Shown here one piece after another: positions 1 to 7,521 of a DNA stretch of 64,000 bases (the first letter of the stretch is position 1; each line of letters begins with the position of its first letter). Origin of the DNA: Lachnospiraceae bacterium (GTDB lineage Bacteria > Bacillota > Clostridia > Lachnospirales > Lachnospiraceae). The position numbers were made by a program, and so were the translations under genes. Under the pieces are notes generated by a model. The model saw only the letters and a program-made list of their open reading frames with translations, searched no databases and had not been told where the DNA came from. The stretch covers positions 1-64,000 of the forward strand of contig CASJPF010000009.1 in NCBI GenBank assembly GCA_949383255.1. Reading direction: 5' to 3'.

Positions 1-98
1 GATGTAAGAGTTGGAAGTTGCAAATATTTGCTTAATCAGCAGACACTAATTATGATATTAGAAAAGCAGCAAAGTTATATAGATTAATAAAAATAAGA

Positions 99-995
99 AT
101 GAAACTTGTTGCGTGTTCAATATTTTCAAAATTAAGTTTTGATAATATATTGTGGTTAAACAGGAAAAGAGAATCAATTGATATTGACAATCCAAAAACA
201 TTTGATGATAAAATGTGGTACATGAAAAAACATTTTTACAGTTCTCTTGTGGAAAGGTGTGCGGATAAAGTTACAGTCAGAGATTATGTGAAGGAATGCG
301 GGTTAGAGAATATTTTGGTGCCAATATGTGGCATTTATGATAGTTTGGATAAAGTGGATTTTCAATCGCTGCCTGATGAATGTTATATTAAATGTAATCA
401 TTCATCGGGGTATAATTACTTATATCGCAAGAATATGACGGATGAAAAGTGGTTAAAAAAGTTGTTTCACCTATATCAACAATATAGTTATTATGCAGTG
501 AAACGGGAATGGTCATATAAGAATATCATACCTCGAATTGTTGTGGAAAAGAAACTCTCGAATAAAACAGGGGAGCCATTATTGGACTATAGATTGTTTT
601 GCTTTCATGGTATTTTAAAGCTTGTGATGGTCAATAAAGGGACTGCCACAAGTGAGGGTGAGCATGCCAGTGGAGTGCAACGTTCTTTCTATACACCTGA
701 TTTTCAGCAAATTCCTGAAATAACTATTTTGGGAGATAATCCATCATCGCTAGCTTTGAATAAGCCAAATGGATGGAGCAAAATGGTTGATATTGCACAG
801 ATTCTTTCAAAACCATTTGCTTTTTGCAGAGTGGATTTGTATAACATAGATGGGAAAGTTTATCTCAGTGAGATGACGTTTTTTCCAAATTCTGGTGTAA
901 ATCAATTTCAACCAGAAGAATGGGCATTAAGGCTTGGAGATTGGATTGATTTGGACAGATGTAGAAAGAACTTGGCATATGTCTATATAAAATAG
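99..995 (+). CDS. TupA-like ATP-grasp protein of surface glycan clusters
   Basis: 298 aa, soluble. Family resemblance is to the TupA-like ATP-grasp proteins found in capsule and teichuronopeptide clusters, which are thought to join an amino acid or similar group to a polysaccharide; the substrate is unknown. Recognisable blocks are the N-terminal NPKTFDDKMWYMK segment, KCNHSSGYN (about residue 98), PRIVVEKKL and DYRLFCFHG (nucleotide-binding core), and FCRVDLYNIDGKVYLSEMTF near the C-terminus, with the acidic metal ligands expected of ATP-grasp enzymes. No convincing ribosome binding site precedes the ATG, and the same frame stays open back to a stop at 33-35 with coding-looking residues but no usual start codon. 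The N-terminus may therefore be damaged or begin at a rare codon. The gene is more AT-rich than genes further right and is isolated from the next operon by about 0.7 kb. Confidence 0.7.
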   Translation: MKLVACSIFSKLSFDNILWLNRKRESIDIDNPKTFDDKMWYMKKHFYSSLVERCADKVTVRDYVKECGLENILVPICGIYDSLDKVDFQSLPDECYIKCNHSSGYNYLYRKNMTDEKWLKKLFHLYQQYSYYAVKREWSYKNIIPRIVVEKKLSNKTGEPLLDYRLFCFHGILKLVMVNKGTATSEGEHASGVQRSFYTPDFQQIPEITILGDNPSSLALNKPNGWSKMVDIAQILSKPFAFCRVDLYNIDGKVYLSEMTFFPNSGVNQFQPEEWALRLGDWIDLDRCRKNLAYVYIK

Positions 996-1680
996 AAAGA
1001 TAAAAATTCGTATTTGTAAAAGTGATACAAGTTTTCGTATGATATTTTAAACTGTCAAAAGTAGCATAACATATTATTGCAAAATTAAAAAAATTGTTGT
1101 AGACTAAATTATGGATATAAAATGTATGTGCAATTACCTAGTATAATGTATAATAATTAATTGATACATTGATTTATTTGATTATTCTTCTACTGTGTTG
1201 TTATCAATCATATAACCACCATTAAGTATTATTTTTTCGCCTTGTATAAGAGTATTCATATTTTGTCAAAGTATTAGAAATATTTTATTTGCTGTAAAAA
1301 TATGGAAATTATTTTCGAATGTGTACAAAAGGTTTTGCAAACTTATTCGAGTAGAGAAATTTAGAAATAAATGTGTTAATTATACTATAGATATTATAAA
1401 ACTCCTTATATAATGTTATTTGAGATTCAATCAATGGCGATTTCCTACTTTGACATATCTCAAAATAAAATGTATTATATAGGGAGTATTTTTTGATAGG
1501 GAGATTAAAATTGAGCGAATGTTTTATCTAAAGTTTAGGTTCTAAACACATAATTAAGAAAAGTTAAAAAATGTGTTTACAATTAATGTTTGGATAAAAT
1601 AAAGAATAGGATATGTTGAAGATAAAGTATTTTATACAAATTGGGAGAAGAACTATTCAAATAATTAAGAAGGAAAACTC
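996..1680. other. AT-rich intergenic region, no gene
   Basis: About 685 bases, strongly AT-rich and rich in stops in all frames. The only clear structure is the long inverted repeat at 1402-1486. No convincing promoter could be fixed for the operon starting at 1681, although several AT-rich -10-like words lie between 1560 and 1640. A short minus-strand reading frame (about 1168-1260) lacks a ribosome binding site and is not called. The low coding density suggests a scar between two imported blocks. Confidence 0.6.
1402..1486. repeat. Long imperfect inverted repeat, terminator-like
   Basis: The left arm 1402-1426 and right arm 1457-1486 pair almost throughout: CTCCTTATATAAT (1402-1414) with ATTATATAGGGAG (1474-1486) through one G-U pair, and TTTGAGAT (1419-1426) with ATCTCAAA (1457-1464). 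A 30-base centre separates the arms. A T-rich run follows directly on the + strand (1487-1494), so it could act as a terminator for transcription from the left. It could equally be a degenerate mobile repeat. Confidence 0.5.
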
Positions 1681-2688
1681 ATGAAAACAATAGAATTAAT
1701 CGTACCATGTTATAATGAAGAGAAGTGTATTGAATTATTTTACAATGCTGTCAGGGAGGTTTTTAGGAAGCTTCCTGATTTTGATTTTATTATTACCTAT
1801 GTTGATGATGGAAGCAGAGATCATACATTAAACGAAATTAAAAGGGTAGTGGAAATTGCAGGTCAAGGTTCAGTTCAATATATTGCCCTTTCAAGAAATT
1901 TTGGGAAAGAATCGGCAATTTATGCAGGGCTGAGCAAAAGTACAGGTGACTATGTGGCGCTTATCGATGCAGATTTACAGCATCCCCCAGAATTGTTAAT
2001 TCCAATGATTGATGCAATTGAAAAAGAAGGGTACGACAGGGCTACTGCAAGACGGGTATCCAGAAAAGGGGAACCTTTGGTACGAAGTGCTTTTTCAAAG
2101 GCGTTTTATTCGATTATCAATCATATTACTGTTCTAGATTTAATATCAGGAAGTACAGACTATTGCCTAATGAAAAGAACTGTGGTGGATTCTATTGTGT
2201 CTATGAGTGAACGAGAGCGTTTTACAAAGGGAATTTATTCATGGGTGGGATTTAAGAACAAATGGATAGAGTATGAAAATGTTGAGCGTGTTGCTGGGCG
2301 TACAAAGTGGAGCTTTTTAGGGTTATTGCGCTACGCGTACAATGGATTTATTGCATTTGCGACAACACCACTGCGTGGAGTTGTATATCTAGGAATATTG
2401 ATAACGATTGCTTCTTTTTGGTATGCTATTAAAATAGGGATAATGGCATTAAAAAACCCGTTGGCTCCTAGAACTGGATATAACAGCATTATGATTGTTC
2501 TATTATTTCTAGGTGGTGTAATTATCACAACGTTAGGAGTAATAGGAGAATATCTTGCACGGATATATATGGAGGTTAAGAATCGCCCTATCTATATTGA
2601 GCGGGAGACAAATATTAAGGGTGATAAAGAAAAGGAACAGCAGGCGTTGATAGCAGGCAATAATACAGACTCTGAGAAAGGATTGTAA
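1681..2688 (+). CDS. GtrB/DPM1-like GT2 polyprenyl-phosphate glycosyltransferase
   Basis: 335 aa. Family role: transfers a sugar from a nucleotide sugar to polyprenyl phosphate at the inner face of the membrane. N-terminal GT-A domain: IVPCYNEE at residues 8-15, YVDDGSRD at about 40, LSRNFGKESAI at about 77, and DADLQHPPE (the DXD-type metal site) at about 98. The C-terminal third has two hydrophobic helices (about 225-250 and 263-290) followed by the family signature GEYLARIYMEVKNRPIY. The sugar cannot be read from sequence. It opens the operon with the heptose genes and the GT-C-like proteins at 7522 and 9201, so a three-component glycosylation set is likely (inference). The start is supported by AGAAGGAAAA 4-13 bases upstream. 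Confidence 0.85.
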   Translation: MKTIELIVPCYNEEKCIELFYNAVREVFRKLPDFDFIITYVDDGSRDHTLNEIKRVVEIAGQGSVQYIALSRNFGKESAIYAGLSKSTGDYVALIDADLQHPPELLIPMIDAIEKEGYDRATARRVSRKGEPLVRSAFSKAFYSIINHITVLDLISGSTDYCLMKRTVVDSIVSMSERERFTKGIYSWVGFKNKWIEYENVERVAGRTKWSFLGLLRYAYNGFIAFATTPLRGVVYLGILITIASFWYAIKIGIMALKNPLAPRTGYNSIMIVLLFLGGVIITTLGVIGEYLARIYMEVKNRPIYIERETNIKGDKEKEQQALIAGNNTDSEKGL

Positions 2689-2692
2689 CTTT

Positions 2693-3697
2693 ATGATGGA
2701 GGACCGATTGAAAAACGCTGTCCAGAATGATTTTAATAAAAAACGAATTTTGGTACTTGGAGATTTAATGGTAGATGAATACATTCTGGGCAAAGTAGGA
2801 AGAATATCACCGGAGGCCCCAGTCCCTGTTTTAAACTATAGAGGAACACAGCGAAATGCAGGAGGAGCCTCTAATGTAGCGCTCAATATGCATGCTATGG
2901 GGGGAAAACTTGCTGTGGCAGGTGTAGCAGGGTTGGATGACAGCGGAATATGGCTTAGGGATTTTTTGAGAAATGCGTCTATTAATACGGAGGGAATTTT
3001 TGCAGATGAAAACCGCATGACAACGGTAAAGACACGGTTTGCAACAAAGGTGCAGCAGCTTTTGCGAGTGGATAGGGAAGATAGCAGTCCAATACAAGAG
3101 GCTGTCCGCACAAAAATTTTAGATTATATTGTATCTTATATTTCAGAGTGGGATGCAATCGTGCTTTCAGACTATTGCAAAGGTGTGTTAGAAGACGCAG
3201 AGTTTGTGAGAAAGATTATTCAGATCTGCAATGAAAACCAAGTGATTGTTACAATTGACTCAAAAAGTCGGCATATTGAAGCTTTTGAGAATGCAGATTT
3301 TGTAAAACCAAACAATTTGGAATTAGAAAATGCAGTGAATATAAAGATCGTGGATTTGGACTCCCTTGACAGGGCAGGAAAAGCGTATTTGGAGCGCTCT
3401 AAGGCAAAGTGTATTATTGTGACAAGAGGGGCTGAAGGAATCTCAATTTTTGAACACGGTAGAGACAGAAGAGATTATGCTTCTAAGGCAGTTCAAGTAT
3501 TTGATGTGACAGGTGCAGGGGATACGGTTATCAGCGCGGTTACATTGGGACTTGCAAGTGGTTTTACAATGGATAATGCGGTCATTTTAGCGAATATTGC
3601 GGCGGGGATTGTTATAGGAAAAAGGGGCACAGCCGTTGTCACAAGAGATGAGTTAATGGAGAGGCTAAATGAAAAGAAAGATTATAAATTTGGATGA
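2693..3697 (+). CDS. hldA: D-glycero-beta-D-manno-heptose-7-phosphate kinase (HldA / RfaE domain I)
   Basis: 334 aa, PfkB/ribokinase fold, matching the separate HldA kinase or the N-terminal half of fused HldE. It makes D-glycero-beta-D-manno-heptose 1,7-bisphosphate from the 7-phosphate with ATP. Visible features: GDLMVDEYILGKVGRISPEAPVPVL-type N-terminus (RISPEAPVPV is characteristic of RfaE kinases), NAGGASNVALN at about residue 55, SDYCKGVL at about 160, and the ribokinase signature VTGAGDT at about 272 with the catalytic Asp. The next gene, which encodes the adenylyltransferase half, starts inside its 3' end (29-base overlap), so the two functions fused in E. coli HldE are separate but translationally coupled here. 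Confidence 0.92.
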   Translation: MMEDRLKNAVQNDFNKKRILVLGDLMVDEYILGKVGRISPEAPVPVLNYRGTQRNAGGASNVALNMHAMGGKLAVAGVAGLDDSGIWLRDFLRNASINTEGIFADENRMTTVKTRFATKVQQLLRVDREDSSPIQEAVRTKILDYIVSYISEWDAIVLSDYCKGVLEDAEFVRKIIQICNENQVIVTIDSKSRHIEAFENADFVKPNNLELENAVNIKIVDLDSLDRAGKAYLERSKAKCIIVTRGAEGISIFEHGRDRRDYASKAVQVFDVTGAGDTVISAVTLGLASGFTMDNAVILANIAAGIVIGKRGTAVVTRDELMERLNEKKDYKFG

Positions 3698-4157
3698 ACT
3701 TGAAAAAGTAGTATTGGATGCAAAACAGCGTGGACAGGTTATCGTGTCTACAAGTGGATGCTTTGATATTCTTCATGCGGGGCATGTGACTTATTTGACC
3801 GAGGCAAAAGCAAAAGGAGATATTTTGGTGGTACTACTTAACTCGGACAGTTCCGTCAGGGCCTTAAAAGGCAGTACAAGGCCAATTGTACCGGAGAATG
3901 AGCGGGCAGTTGTTATCGCTGGACTTGAGAGTGTGGATTATGTGTGTATCTTTTCGGATAGGACCCCCTGTGGTATAATTGACAGAATACAGCCGGATAT
4001 TGTGGTGAAAGGCGGCGATTATGCAGGGATACAGATTCCAGAAATGGAACATACTGCTGCCTATGGAGGCAAGGTTGTTTACGTCAGTATGATGGATGGA
4101 TGCTCGACCACAAATATTGTGGAGAAAATAAAAAAAACAATGGAGGAGTCGTCATGA
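3669..4157 (+). CDS. hldC: D-glycero-beta-D-manno-heptose 1-phosphate adenylyltransferase (HldC / RfaE domain II)
   Basis: 162 aa, cytidylyltransferase-like fold. It converts heptose 1-phosphate and ATP to ADP-D-glycero-beta-D-manno-heptose. The nucleotide-binding motif CFDILHAGHVTYL (HxGH type) is at about residues 31-43, LLNSDSSVRALKG at about 57-70, RPIVPENERA at about 72-82, and VVKGGDY at about 115. All match RfaE2/HldC rather than GDP-forming HddC enzymes. It overlaps hldA by 29 bases and ends in an ATGA overlap with hldD. Confidence 0.92.
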   Translation: MKRKIINLDELEKVVLDAKQRGQVIVSTSGCFDILHAGHVTYLTEAKAKGDILVVLLNSDSSVRALKGSTRPIVPENERAVVIAGLESVDYVCIFSDRTPCGIIDRIQPDIVVKGGDYAGIQIPEMEHTAAYGGKVVYVSMMDGCSTTNIVEKIKKTMEESS

Positions 4158-5122
4158 GTATTATTGTAACTGGAGGGGCTGGTTTTATTGGAAGTTGTAT
4201 TGTACGAGCATTAAATGACCGCGGTTTGGAGGATATTATTATTGTCGATCATATTGCAGAGACAGATAAGTGGATGAATTTAAGAAATAAAAAATATGTT
4301 AAATATATTAACCGCGATGCGTTTTTGGAACAACTTCCAAAATACTCGGGTAGAGTATCGCATGTGATTCATATGGGAGCATGTTCCGCTACCACAGAAA
4401 AAAATTTTGATTTTCTATATAAAAATAATCTAGAGTATACACAGACATTATGGAATTTTTGTGTGGAGAACCAGATTTGTTTTCTCTATGCAAGCAGTGC
4501 TGCCACCTATGGCGATGGAGCGCAGGGATTTGATGACAGAACAGATATTAGTCAATTGCGCCCGCTAAATGGGTATGGGTACTCTAAACAATTGTTTGAT
4601 TTGTGGGTGGAAAAACAAGTATTAAAACCCAAACAGCATGTAGGGTTTAAATTTTTTAATGTCTATGGTCCGAATGAATACTTTAAAGGCTCAATGGCAA
4701 GTGTAATCTTTCATTCTTTTAATAAAATTACAGAAACAGGTGAGATGGGATTATTTAAATCTTATCATAATAAATATGCAGATGGCGGTCAATTGCGGGA
4801 TTTTGTGTATGTGAAGGATATTTGTAAGGTTATTTTGTTTATGATGGATCATCCTGAAATAAATGGGCTGTTTAATCTTGGAACAGGTAAGGCAAGAAGC
4901 TTTTATGACTTGGCTACAGCGACTTTTCGGGCGATGAAATTGGAGCCAAAGATAAAGTATATTGATATGCCAGAGACGTTGCGGCCCAAATACCAGTATT
5001 TTACGGAGGCGGTAATGGATAAGCTGCGCAGTGTGGGGTATCAAGAAGCATTTACTTCTCTTGAGGAAGGGGCAAGTGATTATGTGTGTAACTATCTGGC
5101 AAAAGGCTATGAAGTTTACTAA
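4154..5122 (+). CDS. hldD: ADP-L-glycero-D-manno-heptose 6-epimerase
   Basis: 322 aa from the ATG at 4154, chosen because GGAGG lies at 4142-4146 and the protein then starts directly at the Rossmann strand; an in-frame ATG at 4100 would add 18 residues lying inside hldC. Extended SDR fold: [10 protein letters not shown] near the N-terminus binds NAD(P), ASSAATYGDG and the active-site YGYSK (YxxxK) follow, then FFNVYGPNEY and GQLRDFVYVKD, which are typical of HldD. It inverts C6 of ADP-D-glycero-beta-D-manno-heptose to the L-glycero form, the last step of the pathway encoded here. Confidence 0.92.
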   Translation: MSIIVTGGAGFIGSCIVRALNDRGLEDIIIVDHIAETDKWMNLRNKKYVKYINRDAFLEQLPKYSGRVSHVIHMGACSATTEKNFDFLYKNNLEYTQTLWNFCVENQICFLYASSAATYGDGAQGFDDRTDISQLRPLNGYGYSKQLFDLWVEKQVLKPKQHVGFKFFNVYGPNEYFKGSMASVIFHSFNKITETGEMGLFKSYHNKYADGGQLRDFVYVKDICKVILFMMDHPEINGLFNLGTGKARSFYDLATATFRAMKLEPKIKYIDMPETLRPKYQYFTEAVMDKLRSVGYQEAFTSLEEGASDYVCNYLAKGYEVY

Positions 5123-5139
5123 ATTGGGGGCAGAGATAG

Positions 5140-5742
5140 ATGCGAAACTATATTAAAGAAAATATCCAAGAAAGTATTATGACAAAAGAAAAACTTTTGC
5201 GTGATGAGATGCTGATTGGAACGATAGAGCAAGTAGCGCAAGTCTGTATCAGTGCATATCAGAGCGGAAATAAGATTCTGATATGTGGGAATGGTGGAAG
5301 TGCGTCAGATGCACTGCATATGGTAGGAGAACTTGTAGGCAGATACCAGATGGAGCGCAGAGGCATTGCCGCAGTTGCGCTCAATGCAAATCCGACAGTG
5401 ATGACAGCGATTTCAAATGATTATACGTTTGAAAATATTTTTTCAAAGCAAGTTACAGCTTTGGGAAAAGAGGGCGATGTATTGTTTGGTATCTCAACGA
5501 GTGGAAATTCTGCAAATGTTATCAATGCCTTAGAGGAGGCAAAAAAACGGAATATATATACCATTGGAATGACAGGTTCTACAGGTGGAAAGATAAAAAG
5601 TATAGCAGATTATTTGCTTAATGTTCCTTCAGAGAATACGCCAAGGATTCAGGAAATGCATATTCTGTTGATTCATACACTTTGCGGATTGATAGAAAGA
5701 GGACTGCAAGAACAAGGATTTTGGGCGGAGGCTTTCGAGTGA
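5140..5742 (+). CDS. gmhA: Sedoheptulose 7-phosphate isomerase
   Basis: 200 aa, SIS domain. It converts sedoheptulose 7-phosphate to D-glycero-D-manno-heptose 7-phosphate, the first committed step. Phosphosugar-binding motif CGNGGSASDALHMVGELVGR at about residues 49-68, then GISTSGNSANV at about 121, and IQEMHILLIHTLCGLIE near the C-terminus, supplying the His/Glu residues of the zinc site in this family. A GGGGG-containing ribosome binding site lies just upstream. It follows hldD by 17 bases. Confidence 0.92.
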   Translation: MRNYIKENIQESIMTKEKLLRDEMLIGTIEQVAQVCISAYQSGNKILICGNGGSASDALHMVGELVGRYQMERRGIAAVALNANPTVMTAISNDYTFENIFSKQVTALGKEGDVLFGISTSGNSANVINALEEAKKRNIYTIGMTGSTGGKIKSIADYLLNVPSENTPRIQEMHILLIHTLCGLIERGLQEQGFWAEAFE

Positions 5743-5743
5743 T

Positions 5744-6937
5744 ATGGCATGGCGGAGTATATGGGATAAAGCCTACAGATGGATAAATATTTGGTTTACG
5801 CAGTTTCGAGTAGTAGGGCTTAGAAACCAAAGACCGAAACGTGATGCACAGGGAATTATTATTATAAAAATAGATGCAATTGGGGACTTTTTAATTTGGC
5901 TTGACAGTGCACAACAGTATAAAAAGTTGTATTCCGGGCAAAAGATTACTTTGGTATGCAATACTTTTTGTGTTGAAATAGCAAAAAACACAGGTTTTTT
6001 TGACGAAGTAATACCAATAGAGACCAAAAAATTTGAATTCAATGTCAAATATAAAAAAGAAATTTGGAGTCGTTTTTGTGACAGAGCGTTTCATACATTG
6101 TTACAAACTGCATATTCACGCACAGTTGATATGGACCTTCTTGCAAGAAACATTCCAGCAAAAGAAAAAATTGCTTTTGTGGCAGATGAATCCAGAGTGA
6201 ATCTAAGCAGATATATCACATTCCGGCATATTCGCAAAAAATTGGATGATAGTTACGACAGACTAATTCCGTCAGGAGGAAAGAATCTAATGGAGCTTGA
6301 GAGGAATGCCGTTTTTATTAGAGGGCTTGGATTTGATTTTCAGGCGGGGTATCCCTCCCTTCCACAAATATCTGTTCACCAGAACGTAATACCACAAAAG
6401 CCATATACCATTATTTTCCCTGGAGCAAGTTCTGGCAAAAAAATGTGGCCCATCAATCGCTATGCACAAGTAGGTGAATATATTATTAGGAAAAAAGAAA
6501 TGGATTTGTATTTGTGCGGAGGTCAGAACGAGGAATACCTATTTCACCAGTTTGTGGAGGCAATGCAACATAGGGAGCTTAAAGATAGAGTCCATAATTT
6601 ATTTGGAAAGACAACATTGTCTGAGCTTGCGGAAATTATTCGAAATGCAGAATTACTCATTGGAAATGATACAAGCGGTATTCATTTTGCAGCGGCTGTA
6701 AATACAAAAGGAATTTGTATTTTTGGAGAATTTGCATATGGCAGGTTTTTGCCATATCGCTGTGAGCGTGGCTGCAAGGAGCATAAGCCAATTGTTGTGT
6801 GTAGCGCAAAGAAAGATTGTGCAGGTTGTGCATATGGAAAAATTACGGCTGCTTGTAAAGAAAATCTACTAAAGACAGGAAGGTATCAGTGTGTAGATGA
6901 AGTGCAGGTAGATCAAGTAATTCGCGCGCTGTCATAG
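5744..6937 (+). CDS. GT9 family (ADP-heptose) glycosyltransferase
   Basis: 397 aa, GT-B fold of family GT9, whose characterised members transfer heptose from ADP-heptose. Visible motifs: IIIIKIDAIGDFLIWL at about residues 38-53 (family N-terminal signature), FPGASSGKKMWP at about 225 (donor-binding region, K/W pattern as in WaaC/WaaF), and LLIGNDTSGIHFAAAV at about 305 (D/H pair of GT9). The C-terminus has a Cys-rich stretch (CSAKKDCAGC) often seen in GT9 proteins. It sits between gmhA and gmhB, making ADP-heptose the probable donor. The acceptor is unknown; it cannot be lipid A core if the cell is Gram-positive. Confidence 0.85.
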   Translation: MAWRSIWDKAYRWINIWFTQFRVVGLRNQRPKRDAQGIIIIKIDAIGDFLIWLDSAQQYKKLYSGQKITLVCNTFCVEIAKNTGFFDEVIPIETKKFEFNVKYKKEIWSRFCDRAFHTLLQTAYSRTVDMDLLARNIPAKEKIAFVADESRVNLSRYITFRHIRKKLDDSYDRLIPSGGKNLMELERNAVFIRGLGFDFQAGYPSLPQISVHQNVIPQKPYTIIFPGASSGKKMWPINRYAQVGEYIIRKKEMDLYLCGGQNEEYLFHQFVEAMQHRELKDRVHNLFGKTTLSELAEIIRNAELLIGNDTSGIHFAAAVNTKGICIFGEFAYGRFLPYRCERGCKEHKPIVVCSAKKDCAGCAYGKITAACKENLLKTGRYQCVDEVQVDQVIRALS

Positions 6938-6963
6938 AGAAAGTAAAGTGAGAACATAGGAAT

Positions 6964-7500
6964 ATGAATAAAGCGGTTTTTTTAGATAGAGATGGTACGC
7001 TAAATGTAGAGGTTGACTATTTGCATGAGACAGATAAACTTGTGTTTATTGATGGTACATTTGAGGCATTAAGTTTGTTAAAATCGCATCATTATAAGTT
7101 AATTGTAATATCAAACCAATCAGGGATTGGCAGAGGATACTATAAGGAACAAGAGGTCGAACAGCTTCACCGTTATATGAATATGATTTTGAAAGAGCAT
7201 CATGCAGCAATTGATGCCTTTTATTATTGTCCTCATGTGGAACAAGATCGATGCTTGTGTAGAAAACCACTTACTGGGCTGATTGACCGTGCAGTGAACG
7301 AGTGGAATATCGATTTGGGACAATCTTATATGGTTGGGGATAAGGAATCGGATTTAATGACAGCACATAATGCTGGATGTGAGGGCGCATTGGTTTTGAG
7401 TGGTCATTATGTCTCCGAAATACTGCAAGAAAAGTATAAGAAATATTTATATAAAAATCTATGGGATTTTGCACAACAGATCTGTATGCATAAAGAATAA
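6964..7500 (+). CDS. gmhB: D-glycero-beta-D-manno-heptose 1,7-bisphosphate 7-phosphatase
   Basis: 178 aa, HAD superfamily. It removes the 7-phosphate to give heptose 1-phosphate. The catalytic motif FLDRDGTLN is at residues 5-13 (nucleophile and acid Asp), ISNQSGIGRG at about 50 is motif II, a Cys/His zinc-binding loop CPHVEQDRCLCRKP at about 89-102 is diagnostic of GmhB, and MVGDKESD at about 121 is motif IV. With hldA, hldC, hldD and gmhA it completes the pathway. Confidence 0.92.
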   Translation: MNKAVFLDRDGTLNVEVDYLHETDKLVFIDGTFEALSLLKSHHYKLIVISNQSGIGRGYYKEQEVEQLHRYMNMILKEHHAAIDAFYYCPHVEQDRCLCRKPLTGLIDRAVNEWNIDLGQSYMVGDKESDLMTAHNAGCEGALVLSGHYVSEILQEKYKKYLYKNLWDFAQQICMHKE

Positions 7501-7521
7501 GAAAATTTATTTGGAGGAAAG

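Noticed and set aside
1-98. A gene tail in the first 87 bases
   Set aside because: Frame 1 is open to a stop at 85-87, but 28 codons with no similarity cannot be assigned.
1168-1260. Minus-strand frame of about 26 codons
   Set aside because: No ribosome binding site, no promoter and no recognisable similarity.
4100-4153. Upstream in-frame ATG for hldD
   Set aside because: Inside hldC with no ribosome binding site; ATG 4154 has GGAGG and the normal family N-terminus.
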